Below, in pieces: positions 43,642 to 53,513 of a DNA stretch of 64,000 nucleotides (its first letter is position 1; the number at the start of each line of letters is the position of its first letter). The stretch is from positions 3,018,501 through 3,082,500 of the forward strand of contig NZ_CP096670.1 of NCBI RefSeq assembly GCF_023238625.1. Direction: 5' to 3'. This stretch comes from Agarivorans sp. TSD2052. Lineage in GTDB: Bacteria; Pseudomonadota; Gammaproteobacteria; Enterobacterales; Celerinatantimonadaceae. The notes below the pieces were generated by a model. The model saw only the letters and a program-made list of their open reading frames with translations. It was not told the origin of the DNA and did not search any database. Both the position numbers and the translations under genes were made by a program.

Positions 43642-45021
43642 ATGACAGTTTTTTCGACTACGCGCCCACTACTTAGCTGTGCCATCATCGGCACCGCACT
43701 AATGCTAAACAGTACCAGCTTTTCCGCGAACGCGGCCCTAAGTAAGCAGAACTTACAAAGCTCTGGATATTGGGGGGGCATTTTACTCCCCGACAACGCC
43801 GCTATCAGCGCATCAGAACTCAATACCATTTACAATCGCTTCGTCAATAACTACATCGTAAATGTTGGCAGTGACAAAGCGAGAGTGAAATGGGGTTCTG
43901 GCGGTGCACTGCGTGATGGCAGTGGAAATGTCAGTAAAGATGCCTACGCTACCGCATCAGAAGGCATGGGCTACGGTATGTTAATTACCGCCTATGGTAA
44001 TGACAAAACCCGCTTTGATAAGCTTTACCGTTTTTACAAAAAGACCTTAGACGATAACAATGCCGACTTAATGCCTTGGTTGGTGTGGGATAACGCATCG
44101 CCAGTAACTAATCAAATATGTTATGGCATCGTTGGCCAAAACCAAACTTGCTTTGGCGCCGGTGGTGGTGGCCCTGCTACAGACGGCGACATTGATATCG
44201 CCATGGCGCTCTTTGTGGCCGCAGATAAATGGAGCGGAACCGGCATTGATTACCGCGCTGAAGCCATTCACATCGTTAATGAACTTCACGACAACTGGTT
44301 ACATTGGTGCGCTGATGATGGCGGTACCTGGGTGGTGAAGCCTTATCAAAAATCTAACTTCAACCCCTGTACTGATGAAATAGATGCTTCGTACTCTATC
44401 CCTGCCTTTTTCCGTTTCTTTGCTGAAGTCGCAGCATTAGATAGCAGTGTTAAAAATACCAATGACCGCTGGAATTCGGCCGCACGGGATTTATATAGCA
44501 GGTTATTAGACAAACAAAAAGCCGGTCCCAATGGCGATAAAACCTTTGTGCCCGACTGGATGAAATTAAATGGCAGCGCCGTTACCGGCAGAAGTACCAA
44601 TTATGGTTCAGACGCCTCGAGGATCCCTTGGCGCGTAACCATGGATTACGCTTGGTATGGCACCGACGCATCGCGAAACTGGACTCGCCGTTTAATTAAC
44701 GATTTGGTTAACAATGCCAATAACGGAGACATTAGTGGCATAGAAGCCGATATCAGCCAATCCAGTGGCAATAGCGCTGGCTATAACGGTCGCTCGTTTT
44801 CAGGTGGTTTTGCGGTGGCGGCTATGCTCTACGACTGGTACCCAGCGAATGCCAATAACTACACCAACCACTGGGTAAACGAAACCCTTAACGGCAGTTT
44901 ACCGTGGAATATTGGTGCAAACGGCTACGAAAATGCGAACAACGATTACTACGGTATGGCTTTGTCAGCACTATATGCCCTTACATTAACAGGCAATACC
45001 TACAAACCAGCGGCCAATTAA
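43642..45021 (+). CDS. Secreted glycoside hydrolase family 8 enzyme
   Basis: 459 residues with an N-terminal signal peptide (to about residue 31, SANAAL). The GH8 signature is clear: SGYWGGILLPDN, then ATASEGMGYGMLITAYGND with the catalytic Glu, and TDGDIDIAMALFVAADKW with the second acidic residue. Later FSGGFAVAAMLYDWYPANAN and the DYYGMALSALYAL end the (alpha/alpha)6 barrel. Members cleave beta-1,4 linkages in cellulose, chitosan or xylan; which one cannot be told here. No carbohydrate-binding module is present. It is not in an operon. Confidence 0.93.
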   Translation: MTVFSTTRPLLSCAIIGTALMLNSTSFSANAALSKQNLQSSGYWGGILLPDNAAISASELNTIYNRFVNNYIVNVGSDKARVKWGSGGALRDGSGNVSKDAYATASEGMGYGMLITAYGNDKTRFDKLYRFYKKTLDDNNADLMPWLVWDNASPVTNQICYGIVGQNQTCFGAGGGGPATDGDIDIAMALFVAADKWSGTGIDYRAEAIHIVNELHDNWLHWCADDGGTWVVKPYQKSNFNPCTDEIDASYSIPAFFRFFAEVAALDSSVKNTNDRWNSAARDLYSRLLDKQKAGPNGDKTFVPDWMKLNGSAVTGRSTNYGSDASRIPWRVTMDYAWYGTDASRNWTRRLINDLVNNANNGDISGIEADISQSSGNSAGYNGRSFSGGFAVAAMLYDWYPANANNYTNHWVNETLNGSLPWNIGANGYENANNDYYGMALSALYALTLTGNTYKPAAN

Positions 45022-45128
45022 AGCAACCAACACGACGCTATACGCCATAAAATACTAGCGAGAAAACTTAAGCTGTAAGCCAAAAGTTAAGAGCTAGAAG
45101 TTAAGTGCTAAGTGCTAACAGCAAAAGC

Positions 45129-45161
45129 CTGCGGTAAGCCTGAAACGAGGGCTTACCGCAG
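45129..45161. terminator. Hairpin between GH8 and MBL genes
   Basis: Perfect 12-bp stem CTGCGGTAAGCC / GGCTTACCGCAG around a 9-base loop, between convergent gene ends. No strong T run. Confidence 0.7.
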
Positions 45162-45189
45162 CTAAGCGGGCATAAACCTAAGCGCAAAC

Positions 45190-46200
45190 TTAATCAAGCA
45201 ACATGGTTTCGCCAATCGCCATGCTAACAAAGTCATCGCTTGAGGTTTGCTGCTTATTTAAGGCTTCTAAACGCTCGGCAGGCTCCATCACAGGTTCGGC
45301 AGTTAAGGGGTACGTTCCCCAGTGCATGCCTATCGACAGTTTTGAGCGCACATCTTGATGTATTTTCATCGCTTCAGAAACATTCACATGCTGGTCTTTC
45401 ATGAAATCGCGAGGGGCATAGGCTCCAATCGGAATAAAAGAGAGATCAATGCCATCGGCCCATTGGCCAATCTCTTTAAAATCGTAAGGGTTATAACCGG
45501 TATCTCCGGCAAACCATAAGCGCTTGCCTTCTAGCTCTATCAACCAACTAGCCCAATGGGTTTTATTGCGGTCAAATAACCCCCGCGCAGACCAATGCTG
45601 GCTGGGCGTTGCCGTTATTTGAACATTCGCAAATTGCTCTGAATCCCACCAAGCAAGCTCACTGATATTACTGCTAGCTACCCCCATGCTTTCAAACCAT
45701 GCCCCTAGGCCTTGAGGTACAAAATAATGGGTGGAATTACCTAGGTGCTTAATGGCCGCTTTATCTAAGTGGTCGTAGTGGTTATGTGAAATAACAACAA
45801 AATCGATGGTAGGTAGATCTTCGGGTTTAAAAGTAAAAGGGACTAAACGCTTCGGCCCGGCAAAACTAAAAGGAGAAACCCGCTCACTGAACACCGGGTC
45901 AGTTAAAAAGTTGACACCTTTGAGCTGTACCAAGAAGCTAGAATGACCTAACCACGTCACTTTGCCTACGTCATCATTATTGTTAATTAATTGGGTGTCG
46001 ACGGCTTGGCGAGGCACTTGATAAGCTTGAGCGGCTTGATCTGCCCATTCTTGCTCACCAAAAAAGCGAACATAGAAAAACTTAAAAGGATTTTTTTCAA
46101 TCGGTGCAATATGGTTATTTTGATACACTTTATCTGGCGAACTGCAGGCGGCAATAAAGCCCGCGCTGACAACCACTAACAATAAAACCAATAACTTCAC
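45190..46200 (-). CDS. Metallo-beta-lactamase-fold lipoprotein (NAPE-PLD/UlaG-like)
   Basis: 336 residues with a lipoprotein signal (lipobox IAACSS, Cys19) and a GTG start preceded by AAAGGA. The MBL fold is shown by TWLGHSSFLVQLKGVNFLTD, the metal site VVISHNHYDHLDK (HxHxDH), the following PSQHWSAR and the LWFAGDTGY block. The architecture resembles NAPE-PLD- and RomA-like phospholipase or phosphodiesterase enzymes. The substrate is unknown; it is likely anchored facing the periplasm. Monocistronic. Confidence 0.87.
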   Translation of the reverse strand: MKLLVLLLVVVSAGFIAACSSPDKVYQNNHIAPIEKNPFKFFYVRFFGEQEWADQAAQAYQVPRQAVDTQLINNNDDVGKVTWLGHSSFLVQLKGVNFLTDPVFSERVSPFSFAGPKRLVPFTFKPEDLPTIDFVVISHNHYDHLDKAAIKHLGNSTHYFVPQGLGAWFESMGVASSNISELAWWDSEQFANVQITATPSQHWSARGLFDRNKTHWASWLIELEGKRLWFAGDTGYNPYDFKEIGQWADGIDLSFIPIGAYAPRDFMKDQHVNVSEAMKIHQDVRSKLSIGMHWGTYPLTAEPVMEPAERLEALNKQQTSSDDFVSMAIGETMLLD

Positions 46201-46272
46201 TCACAGTATCCTTTGATATTGCTTAACACTAAATGCCACTCTAGGGTGAAAGGCCTAGTCATTGCAATAAAA

Positions 46273-46297
46273 AAGCGCTAGCCACAGGCTAACGCTT
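46273..46297 (-). terminator. Terminator of the GGDEF gene
   Basis: Stem AAGCGCTAGCC / GGCTAACGCTT with one mismatch and loop ACA, then a T run on the minus strand. Confidence 0.8.
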
Positions 46298-46319
46298 AGA
46301 CTCCAATCTAACTAATGGT

Positions 46320-49300
46320 TTAATCTAGTTCATACTCTTGGCTTAAGCTCATCACGCTAACGCGGCCTTTCCCTTCCGCTTTTGCTCGGTATAAGGCACG
46401 GTCGGCCTGTTTCAGTAACCAGTCTTCATTTAAGTCCGCATAAGCCACGCCACCGCAATCAGTAATACCGATAGAACAACTTAAATTGGGTAGGCTATCA
46501 ACCAATTCAGGCTTGTCAGCCCAAGTAGCTAACTCAGCCTTAAAGTAGTTTTTGTTTTGTAAATTAACTAATAAGCGCTCTGCAGTGTTCTTGGCCTGGG
46601 CATGATTAGCGCTTGGAAATACCACCACAAACTCATCGCCGCCCCAGCGCGCAACAATATCACCGGCGCGCATAGTGTGAACCAACAAATTAGCAAACTC
46701 TACCAACACCTTATCGCCGACATCATGACCGAGTAGGTCGTTTACAATTTTAAAGTTATCCAAATCGATATAAGCCAGTGAACAATGATAAGTGCCATTT
46801 TTTTGTTCAAACTGCCCTAATTCTTGGTCTAAGCGCGCTAACAAAGCTTGGCGATTAAACAGGCCGGTTAACGAGTCTGTCGTCGACATTTTTAGTAGGT
46901 TTTCACGGTGTTTAAGCTGTTGTAATTGGCTACCTAACTGGCGGCCAATTAAACTAAGCGTGTCTTGATCTTGGCGGTCAAAATAGCGATTACTATTAAA
47001 ATTACACAGCGTTAACGCACCGTATAAATGCTCATCAACAAATATCGGTAAACAAGCCACCGAGTTATAGGTAGCACGCTTACCATCTTCACCTTTAGAG
47101 CAAAAATTGTTTTTTACCCAAATAGTATGGTTGTCTTTAATGTGTGTTAAATATTGTTGGGTTTGCTCATTAGCCAAAACCTTGCCGACATTGGCCCACT
47201 CTTCCCACCCTTCTGCGGTGAGGTGGTGAATCATGCCAACTTGCACAGTGAAGTTACCGCATACCAATTTAAGGCTTTCTATAGCCAAGTCCATGGTGCT
47301 TTCAAAGCGCTCAGGTAAAGACTGCATACGGCTAATTAGCTGCATCTCGCGCAAACGTTGTTGCACCTGCCGCAGTTGAGTATCTTGCTTGGCATTACGC
47401 ACTAAATCCTGCAAATTTAGTTGCACAGGCGCTAACTGATACTTACCGATATCTTTGGCGTAAAAGGCTTTACGCTGGTCGATGGTCTGCTTTATACCAC
47501 TGAAAATTTCAGTAAATCGCGGCAAAATCAATACTTCACACATGGCTAAGCTGTTATTTAATAGGTGCTCACAGTCTTGCCACTTACCTTGACGGCTATA
47601 AACTTCTAATAGCTCGGTATTGCATTGCGGCAACAAGCGGCTGTCCATATCTACCACTTCACCCAATAACGCTGGCGCTTGTTCAAAAATTTGCTGCGCG
47701 TCTTGTAAGCGCCCATTTGCTGCATCCAACGTCCCTTGTAACAAGGCTTTTAAAAACTCACCAGTGCCCGAGGGCTTAAACGGTAGGCCATGCATTCGCT
47801 CTAAACACTGCTGCGCACGGGCTGGCTCACCGAGTTTAGAATGGCAAAAGCCCTTTAAACTAAATACATCGTACAAGTTACGAAATGGAAAGTGAGTCAT
47901 TTGCCTAATTCGACATATTCTCACTAATTGTTCAAGCACATCACAGGCTTGCTGATAATCACGGGTACAAAAATACAACCAAGCAAAATTGTATAGCGTA
48001 ACCACAATTTCAGAGTAATCACCGGTATGGCGGGCAATATTATAGGCGGCTAAATACTGCAGCTGTGCTTCAGGGTATTTTTCTAACAAGGTATTGAAAT
48101 AGCCAGTGCCGTTGTACATTCTCACCCGCTCACTGGCTTCGCCTAATTCTTCACGAATGCGTGAGCTAACACCAAAGCAACGAAAGGTGCCGTGGTAACG
48201 GCTAATGTAGGAGTAAATAATACCTTTACTGTGATAGCTCGCTGCAATGCCTTGGCGATGGCCAATTCGACGCGCCAAAGCCACGGCTTCTTGGGTGAAC
48301 GACAAAGCCACACTAGAATCTAACTGGTCGTAAAAACGTAAATAGGTGTAATAATTGCGTAAGGCGTACAGTCGTGAGCAATTCATTTCATAGAGTTGTA
48401 ACTCTTTATCTAGATACTCAAACTCGTCTAATTGTAGTGGCGTTGATGATTTGTCGTGGGCGTAAAAATTAACAAACAAAGATTGGGCCAATAGGTGCCC
48501 ATTAGACGCCTGCCCGGCTAACTCTAAGGCCGCTTCAGAGCATTGCATGGCTTCTTCAAAGCTTTGTTGCTGCACCAAAGTAACGCTGAGTAAGTTTAAT
48601 AAATGTACTTTGTTATAAGTCGTGTTCAAGGACTCTTGAAACACTTGCAATAACTCCAGCTCAGAGACCGCGGCGTTGAGTTCGCCCTGATATAACAAAG
48701 CCTCAGACAGCGATAGCTGCAAGCTTGCCTTTACCGAAATATCTAAGTCACTACTTTCTAAGGTTAAACGTGCAGCGGCTTCGGCTTCAGGCCAAGCCAT
48801 AAACGCCTTGTTTTCGGCCACTAAAATCTCGGCGCTTTTTACACAATCTCGGTATTGCCAATCAACCATCAACGGGGCTTGGCTCGGCGGCACAGCATGT
48901 AACAAGGTGGTGTCGTCTAACCAGTCTAGAAAAGCTTCCCATGCCTCGTCATCTTGTCGGTTCGCTAAAGCATATTGGGTATCAACCGATATCATTGCCA
49001 TTAGCGGGATATTAAGTTTACTGGTGACTAAAGATTTAAACAGCTTAATGGCCGATGCTGACGCAAAGTGCCAACCAGTAAGAACCACGACACAAGGATC
49101 TTTAAGTAATAGGCGTACTAAGCCAAGGACCGCCTTCTCTATAGATTGCTGCTCAAAATATAAGTCATCAACTAGCAACATCTCGCTACGCTGATAGCTG
49201 TCGCCCTTCAGCATTGAGCATATGTGTTTCTGCAAAGGAACATAATCTGTGACGTGTTGAGATAAGTCTTCAGCGGAGTAGTCAGACTCGGCAAAACGAC

Positions 49301-49520
49301 TCGCTAATAGAGAAAACAACGCACCATAAGGTGAATAAGCACTCAGGTTGTTAAGCGAGATCATATAGAGAGGAACGGCGTGCTGATTGGCAAAATCTGA
49401 AGCGCACCGGGCTAAATTTTCAGCATCAGAACATTGGTAAAAGCTAAAACTCGCTTCACCGTGAAGCGCTCTTTGCCAATCGAGCATTAATCGTTTAGAA
49501 AAGCTATCTGCTTGGGGCAT
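46320..49520 (-). CDS. Large TPR-GAF-GGDEF diguanylate cyclase
   Basis: 1066 residues from the ATG at 49520, chosen for AGGAGGG about 11 bases upstream; a slightly longer start at 49559 lacks one. Residues about 1-240 are reminiscent of the ATPase part of MalT/STAND proteins but no intact P-loop is seen. Residues about 250-700 are helical repeats (TPR-like, e.g. YNGTGYFNTLLEKYPEAQLQ). A GAF-like domain lies about 740-890, then GGDEF (about 905-1065) with RWGGDEFVVVF and SCSIGITDCGG. Full active-site residues suggest c-di-GMP synthesis, controlled by the sensor part. Confidence 0.87.
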   Translation of the reverse strand: MPQADSFSKRLMLDWQRALHGEASFSFYQCSDAENLARCASDFANQHAVPLYMISLNNLSAYSPYGALFSLLASRFAESDYSAEDLSQHVTDYVPLQKHICSMLKGDSYQRSEMLLVDDLYFEQQSIEKAVLGLVRLLLKDPCVVVLTGWHFASASAIKLFKSLVTSKLNIPLMAMISVDTQYALANRQDDEAWEAFLDWLDDTTLLHAVPPSQAPLMVDWQYRDCVKSAEILVAENKAFMAWPEAEAAARLTLESSDLDISVKASLQLSLSEALLYQGELNAAVSELELLQVFQESLNTTYNKVHLLNLLSVTLVQQQSFEEAMQCSEAALELAGQASNGHLLAQSLFVNFYAHDKSSTPLQLDEFEYLDKELQLYEMNCSRLYALRNYYTYLRFYDQLDSSVALSFTQEAVALARRIGHRQGIAASYHSKGIIYSYISRYHGTFRCFGVSSRIREELGEASERVRMYNGTGYFNTLLEKYPEAQLQYLAAYNIARHTGDYSEIVVTLYNFAWLYFCTRDYQQACDVLEQLVRICRIRQMTHFPFRNLYDVFSLKGFCHSKLGEPARAQQCLERMHGLPFKPSGTGEFLKALLQGTLDAANGRLQDAQQIFEQAPALLGEVVDMDSRLLPQCNTELLEVYSRQGKWQDCEHLLNNSLAMCEVLILPRFTEIFSGIKQTIDQRKAFYAKDIGKYQLAPVQLNLQDLVRNAKQDTQLRQVQQRLREMQLISRMQSLPERFESTMDLAIESLKLVCGNFTVQVGMIHHLTAEGWEEWANVGKVLANEQTQQYLTHIKDNHTIWVKNNFCSKGEDGKRATYNSVACLPIFVDEHLYGALTLCNFNSNRYFDRQDQDTLSLIGRQLGSQLQQLKHRENLLKMSTTDSLTGLFNRQALLARLDQELGQFEQKNGTYHCSLAYIDLDNFKIVNDLLGHDVGDKVLVEFANLLVHTMRAGDIVARWGGDEFVVVFPSANHAQAKNTAERLLVNLQNKNYFKAELATWADKPELVDSLPNLSCSIGITDCGGVAYADLNEDWLLKQADRALYRAKAEGKGRVSVMSLSQEYELD

Positions 49521-49792
49521 GGCTACAATCGCCCTCCTAGGCAAAATTTGTACGGCCATATGATAAAAGATTTGCCGAAAATTCTATGCCGAAATGGTCA
49601 CATAAACTCATTGATATTGAATTATAAAAACAAAATTTGATAAGTTGGTCAATATTATTGTTCGACAAATACAAGCTTGTATATTATACGAACACACCGC
49701 CGCAATGAAATGGTAAAAATAATAAGAAGAATGACGTTTTATCACATCAACTTGGCGTAACATTACTACAGGATTTATTGCGAATACACTTC
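49521..49792. other. Divergent promoter region
   Basis: About 270 AT-rich bases between the GGDEF gene and the kinase-like gene. No gene is seen. Confidence 0.4.
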
Positions 49793-50800
49793 ATGCCTTT
49801 AACAACAGAACAACAACACAAACTTTGCCAACTCAACCAAGCAACACAGCTTGAACACTGCCATTTAATCCAAACGCTATGGGGCGGTTATGGTGAGTTG
49901 TTACGCATTCATTTTAACCAGGCCATACACCCAAGCTTAATTGTAAAAAGTATTAGCTACCCTCGCGAGGCTGACCATCCACGCGGCTGGAATACGCCCT
50001 TATCTCATCAGCGTAAAGTGCATTCTTATCAGGTTGAATCGGCTTGGTATCAACACTATGCAAAACACTGCGATAAACGCTGCCCTGTTCCATCACTGAT
50101 AGACCTAAACAGTAGCCCAGAAGCACAATGGTTAGTGCTAGAAGATTTGCATAACCAAGGCTTTACTCAAGTTAAACAACACGTCAGTTATCAACAGGCC
50201 TTGGTATGTATTGGTTGGCTGGCTAATTTTCATGGTCGTTTTTTGCAAAGTAATGGCCAACATCTTTGGCCACAAGGTGGTTACTGGCACCTCGCCACTC
50301 GCCCTGATGAACATACCGCCATGGCAAATGAACCACTGAAACACGCCGCGAAAGCGATTGACCAAGCCCTGCATAATAGCCACTACCATTGCCTTATTCA
50401 TGGTGATGCTAAACTGGCAAATTTCTGCTTTAATGCGCCAGCCACCCGCGTTGCTGCTGTTGACTTTCAATATGTGGGTAAGGGTTGTGGCATGCAAGAT
50501 CTGGCGTTGTTTATGGGCAGTTGCCTAAGCCAGCAACAGTGCTTTGACCAGCAGGATGAAATACTGGATATCTATTTCGCAGAGCTACAGCAGGCCATTA
50601 AGCACTACCAAACCAGCGCCTCACTAACAGGCTTCGATTTTGCGGTACTCGAGCAACAATGGCGTGCTCGCTACCCCTTAGCCTGGGCCGATTTTCAGCG
50701 TTTTTTAAAAGGCTGGAGCCCAGGACATTGGAAGCTAAATGACTACAGCGAGCAACAAACTCAGCTAGCGTTACACTACTTGGCAGAGCAACGCCAATGA
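49793..50800 (+). CDS. Phosphotransferase/aminoglycoside kinase-like protein (EcKinase type)
   Basis: 335 residues from the ATG at 49793; a TTG five codons earlier has AGGA close by and could be the true start. The protein-kinase-like fold is seen in LIVKSISYPREADHPRGWNT, EAQWLVLEDLHNQGFTQ and the catalytic loop CLIHGDAKLANFCF, with VAAVDFQYVGKG as the metal motif. These proteins phosphorylate small molecules such as choline or steroids; the substrate is unknown. It overlaps the following IMPase-like gene by four bases (ATGA), which suggests joint action. Confidence 0.82.
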   Translation: MPLTTEQQHKLCQLNQATQLEHCHLIQTLWGGYGELLRIHFNQAIHPSLIVKSISYPREADHPRGWNTPLSHQRKVHSYQVESAWYQHYAKHCDKRCPVPSLIDLNSSPEAQWLVLEDLHNQGFTQVKQHVSYQQALVCIGWLANFHGRFLQSNGQHLWPQGGYWHLATRPDEHTAMANEPLKHAAKAIDQALHNSHYHCLIHGDAKLANFCFNAPATRVAAVDFQYVGKGCGMQDLALFMGSCLSQQQCFDQQDEILDIYFAELQQAIKHYQTSASLTGFDFAVLEQQWRARYPLAWADFQRFLKGWSPGHWKLNDYSEQQTQLALHYLAEQRQ

Positions 50801-51780
50801 ATAACCTACCCGTTATCTGCCCGTTCTCAACAGCAAGCATTAAGCACTTAAGCGCGCTTGCGATAAATGCAGCACAACAAGCTGGTCACTACATTGCTCA
50901 CTACCCGCGCGAGCAACTCAAGGTAAGCCATAAATCATCAAGCCTAAGCCTCAGCGCCCAAGTGGTTACCGAAGTAGATATTCACTGTGAAAAACTTATT
51001 CTGTCCCAGTTAAACAGCACCGTTGAGCAATACCAACTGGCAATATTGGCTGAAGAGAACACCCAACAAACTAGGCTAGACAATCACCCCAGGCTGACTC
51101 GCCAAGCTTTTTGGGCGATTGACCCATTAGATGGCACTTTACCCTTCATCGAAGGAAGCGAAGGCTATGCAGTATCTATCGGCCTGGTTAACCAACAGGG
51201 CCAGCCACTGATAGGCGTGGTGTATTTACCCTTTAGCGGTATTTTGTACCATGCTTATTTTAACCCCGAACTCCAAGATTATCAGAGCTTTAAACAGCAC
51301 CAAAGCGGTAAACTGCAACAAAATGTTACACAGCAAGGCTTGATGACAGCGCCAGCAGATTACAAGCCTTCACAGCTGCTTTTTTACTGTGATAGAAGCA
51401 GCGTAAACCTCGATTATTTTAACTCCTTAAAAGCGCAACTCAGTGCACTTGCCACACAGCTAGCGTATGACAAGTTCCAAGTCATCAGCAGTGCTGGCGC
51501 AGTAGTAAACGCTTGCTCGGTACTAGAAGGCAGTGATGCCATTTACCTAAAACTGGCTAAACGCGCCGACGGGGGCGGCAGTATTTGGGACTTTGCCGCC
51601 ACCGCCTGTATCGCCTTAGGGAGCCATGCATGGGTGAGTGACAGTTTTGGCCAAGCGCTAGCACTAAATCAGCAGGGTAATAGCTTTATGAATCATCGTG
51701 GTGTGCTGTATGCCAGCAACTCGCAACTGGCTAAACACATCTTAAAGCTTGACCTAAATCGACAGTTTAGTGATGTGTAA
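50797..51780 (+). CDS. Inositol monophosphatase-family phosphatase (CysQ-like)
   Basis: 327 residues. The Li-sensitive phosphatase motifs are present: LAILAEEN, WAIDPLDGTLPFIEG (motif DPLDGT) and the C-terminal SIWDFAATACIALG. CysQ-type enzymes hydrolyse 3'-phosphoadenosine 5'-phosphate; this one could equally act on a sugar phosphate. It is coupled to the kinase-like gene, so a phosphorylation cycle or paired pathway is possible. It is the last gene before the cassette region. Confidence 0.88.
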   Translation: MNNLPVICPFSTASIKHLSALAINAAQQAGHYIAHYPREQLKVSHKSSSLSLSAQVVTEVDIHCEKLILSQLNSTVEQYQLAILAEENTQQTRLDNHPRLTRQAFWAIDPLDGTLPFIEGSEGYAVSIGLVNQQGQPLIGVVYLPFSGILYHAYFNPELQDYQSFKQHQSGKLQQNVTQQGLMTAPADYKPSQLLFYCDRSSVNLDYFNSLKAQLSALATQLAYDKFQVISSAGAVVNACSVLEGSDAIYLKLAKRADGGGSIWDFAATACIALGSHAWVSDSFGQALALNQQGNSFMNHRGVLYASNSQLAKHILKLDLNRQFSDV

Positions 51781-52131
51781 GTCTACGCTCATCACCCGCT
51801 AAATAAGCAGGAGAGCCGCAGCAAACACTCGCGTAGATGATTAAAGGCTTAACAAATTTTAGACACATAAATCTATTGGGTGGTCACTGATGCAAAGGTG
51901 TTTCGAATCAAAGGATGTATCAAATAGTCAGAATTGCCGCTACTGAAGTGGACTAAAATTATTGATGATAAGGGACTGTCTCCGGTGCCGTGCGAAAAGC
52001 CGTTTAGTAAGAAACGTTACGTGGCTAGATCACTAGGGCTTACCACAGCGCGTAGGTTTGGCCGTGTTTTTGCTGGCTTTTTGTTTCGCAAAAACAATGA
52101 CAAGCCGTAATATCTCTAATTGATTTGCTTT
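51781..52131. other. Left flank of the cassette array
   Basis: About 350 bases without a gene. From about 52036 it contains hairpin arms (GGCTT...AAGCC and GTTTTTGC...GCAAAAAC) belonging to the first attC-like site. The outer part 51781-52030 is not recognised. Confidence 0.45.
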
Positions 52132-52138
52132 GTTAAAT
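52030..52138 (-). other. attC-like site 1 (left boundary uncertain)
   Basis: Right core box GTTAAAT at 52132-52138; its complement GAAATTTAAC is found at the far end of the same cassette (52638-52647). The nested inverted repeats are GGCTT/AAGCC and GTTTTTGC/GCAAAAAC. The left core box is not clear. Confidence 0.55.
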
Positions 52139-52627
52139 TCTGGACAAGGTATAAAGCCCTGACTTTTCAATAAGTTCCAGTAATGGTTTAAGGTTATCAT
52201 GGCACTCAAAATACAATAAATGAGTATCGTCATAATGTTGTTCATAAACCGCTCTCTGCTCTGGAAAAGCGAGAGTAATAAATGATTGATTCTTAGTTAG
52301 GTCAAGGCGCTTAGTCAACAGCTCGATACTTTTAGGTTCTTTAAAAACGACTCTGCCAGCAGATCTGTATTTGACTAAATATGGATTTAGTTCTGAGGCG
52401 AGTAATTCATTAAATTTTGCCCATTTACAATCAAAGTATTTTTGCTCATCTAACGTACGGTTATCAATATAACGAATAGCGTCATCTCGATGTAACCAAT
52501 GATCAAACACTGTAACGGCAACAAAATCCCATTCTTCTAACTTTCCATATTCATCGGTATCTAAAACAGGAAAAATTCCCACAAGCTCATCATGCTTCTT
52601 TTTAGAAATCGTTCGAAATACTCGCAT
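52133..52627 (-). CDS. Cassette-borne hypothetical protein
   Basis: 164 residues, soluble, no signal peptide. The stretch WDFVAVTVFDHWLHRDDAIR and the following DKYFDCKWAKF-type block are not recognised. The stop codon TAA overlaps the attC core GTTAAAT. It reads leftwards, like all cassette genes here. An unknown protein with no visible partner. Confidence 0.6.
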   Translation of the reverse strand: MRVFRTISKKKHDELVGIFPVLDTDEYGKLEEWDFVAVTVFDHWLHRDDAIRYIDNRTLDEQKYFDCKWAKFNELLASELNPYLVKYRSAGRVVFKEPKSIELLTKRLDLTKNQSFITLAFPEQRAVYEQHYDDTHLLYFECHDNLKPLLELIEKSGLYTLSRI

Positions 52628-52640
52628 ATATGCCTTAGAA

Positions 52641-52739
52641 ATTTAACGCTGCAAACAGCGAGCGTAGTCATTTGGTGTAGCTTTTGCGAGTGCAAAAGGT
52701 GTGACAAGTTGCAGAGTCTGATGCTTTGTCTTGTTATGC
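52641..52739 (-). other. attC site 2
   Basis: Left core ATTTAAC at 52641-52647, right core GTTATGC at 52733-52739. Inner arms CTTTTGC/GCAAAAG and CTGCAA/TTGCAG form a foldable imperfect stem of 99 bases in total. Confidence 0.75.
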
Positions 52740-52970
<231 letters not shown>

Positions 52971-52977
52971 GTTATGC
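52971..52977 (-). other. attC core box of site 3 (degenerate site)
   Basis: GTTATGC; the complement GCATAAC lies at 53424-53430, the other end of the same cassette. The remaining half of this attC is not clear. Confidence 0.5.
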
Positions 52978-53409
52978 ATTTAACCCTAAGAGATTCCAAG
53001 CCCCTTCCCACTGTTCAATACGTTTTTTGGATATTGAATGATGAGTTGAATCATTATTACTTGGACGATGACCTTTGTGTTTTTCTAAAAATTCACAATG
53101 AACTTTATGGATATCATTTTGAATCCACCATAATGGAGTTATATAAAACTTTGGTTCATTTAACGAGATATCGACAAATACCCAAAATTTAGTTTCATTT
53201 ACATTTTCACGACAAACTTCACCATAATTAATTGTTGTTTGCCATGTTCCTTTATTTTTAGCCCTAGTAGATACTTGATATTTTTTACCATTTAAAGCTG
53301 TAAAGCTAATGAAGCGTTTATTACCTTCTTTTATCTCAGATACATTAACTCCACCAAGATTAATAATTTTCTGGCTAACTGTTGCTAAACCAATTTCTCG
53401 AGTGCTCAA
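52972..53409 (-). CDS. Cassette-borne hypothetical protein, nuclease-like pattern
   Basis: 145 residues. The block KKYQVSTRAKNKGTWQTTIN followed by FWVFVDISLNEPKFYITPLW and a closing STHHSISKKRIEQWEGAWNL recalls the strand-helix pattern of PD-(D/E)XK-like proteins such as DUF4365, but the catalytic residues cannot be aligned reliably. The stop codon TAA is inside the attC core box. Cassette gene of unknown function. Confidence 0.55.
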   Translation of the reverse strand: MSTREIGLATVSQKIINLGGVNVSEIKEGNKRFISFTALNGKKYQVSTRAKNKGTWQTTINYGEVCRENVNETKFWVFVDISLNEPKFYITPLWWIQNDIHKVHCEFLEKHKGHRPSNNDSTHHSISKKRIEQWEGAWNLLGLNA

Positions 53410-53423
53410 TTAAACCTCCTGAT

Positions 53424-53510
53424 GCATAACGCTAACCACACCGGAAAACGAAAGCATAGAGAGCGAAGCGAACGACGCTTTTGGTTTTCCGGTGCTGGTT
53501 TTTGTTACAT
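53424..53510 (-). other. attC site 4
   Basis: Left core GCATAAC (53424-53430), right core GTTACAT (53504-53510). Between them is a strong imperfect hairpin: CACCGGAAAAC at 53438 pairs with GTTTTCCGGTG at 53484, and AAGC with GCTT further in. A clear 87-base attC. Confidence 0.88.
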
Positions 53511-53513
53511 TTT

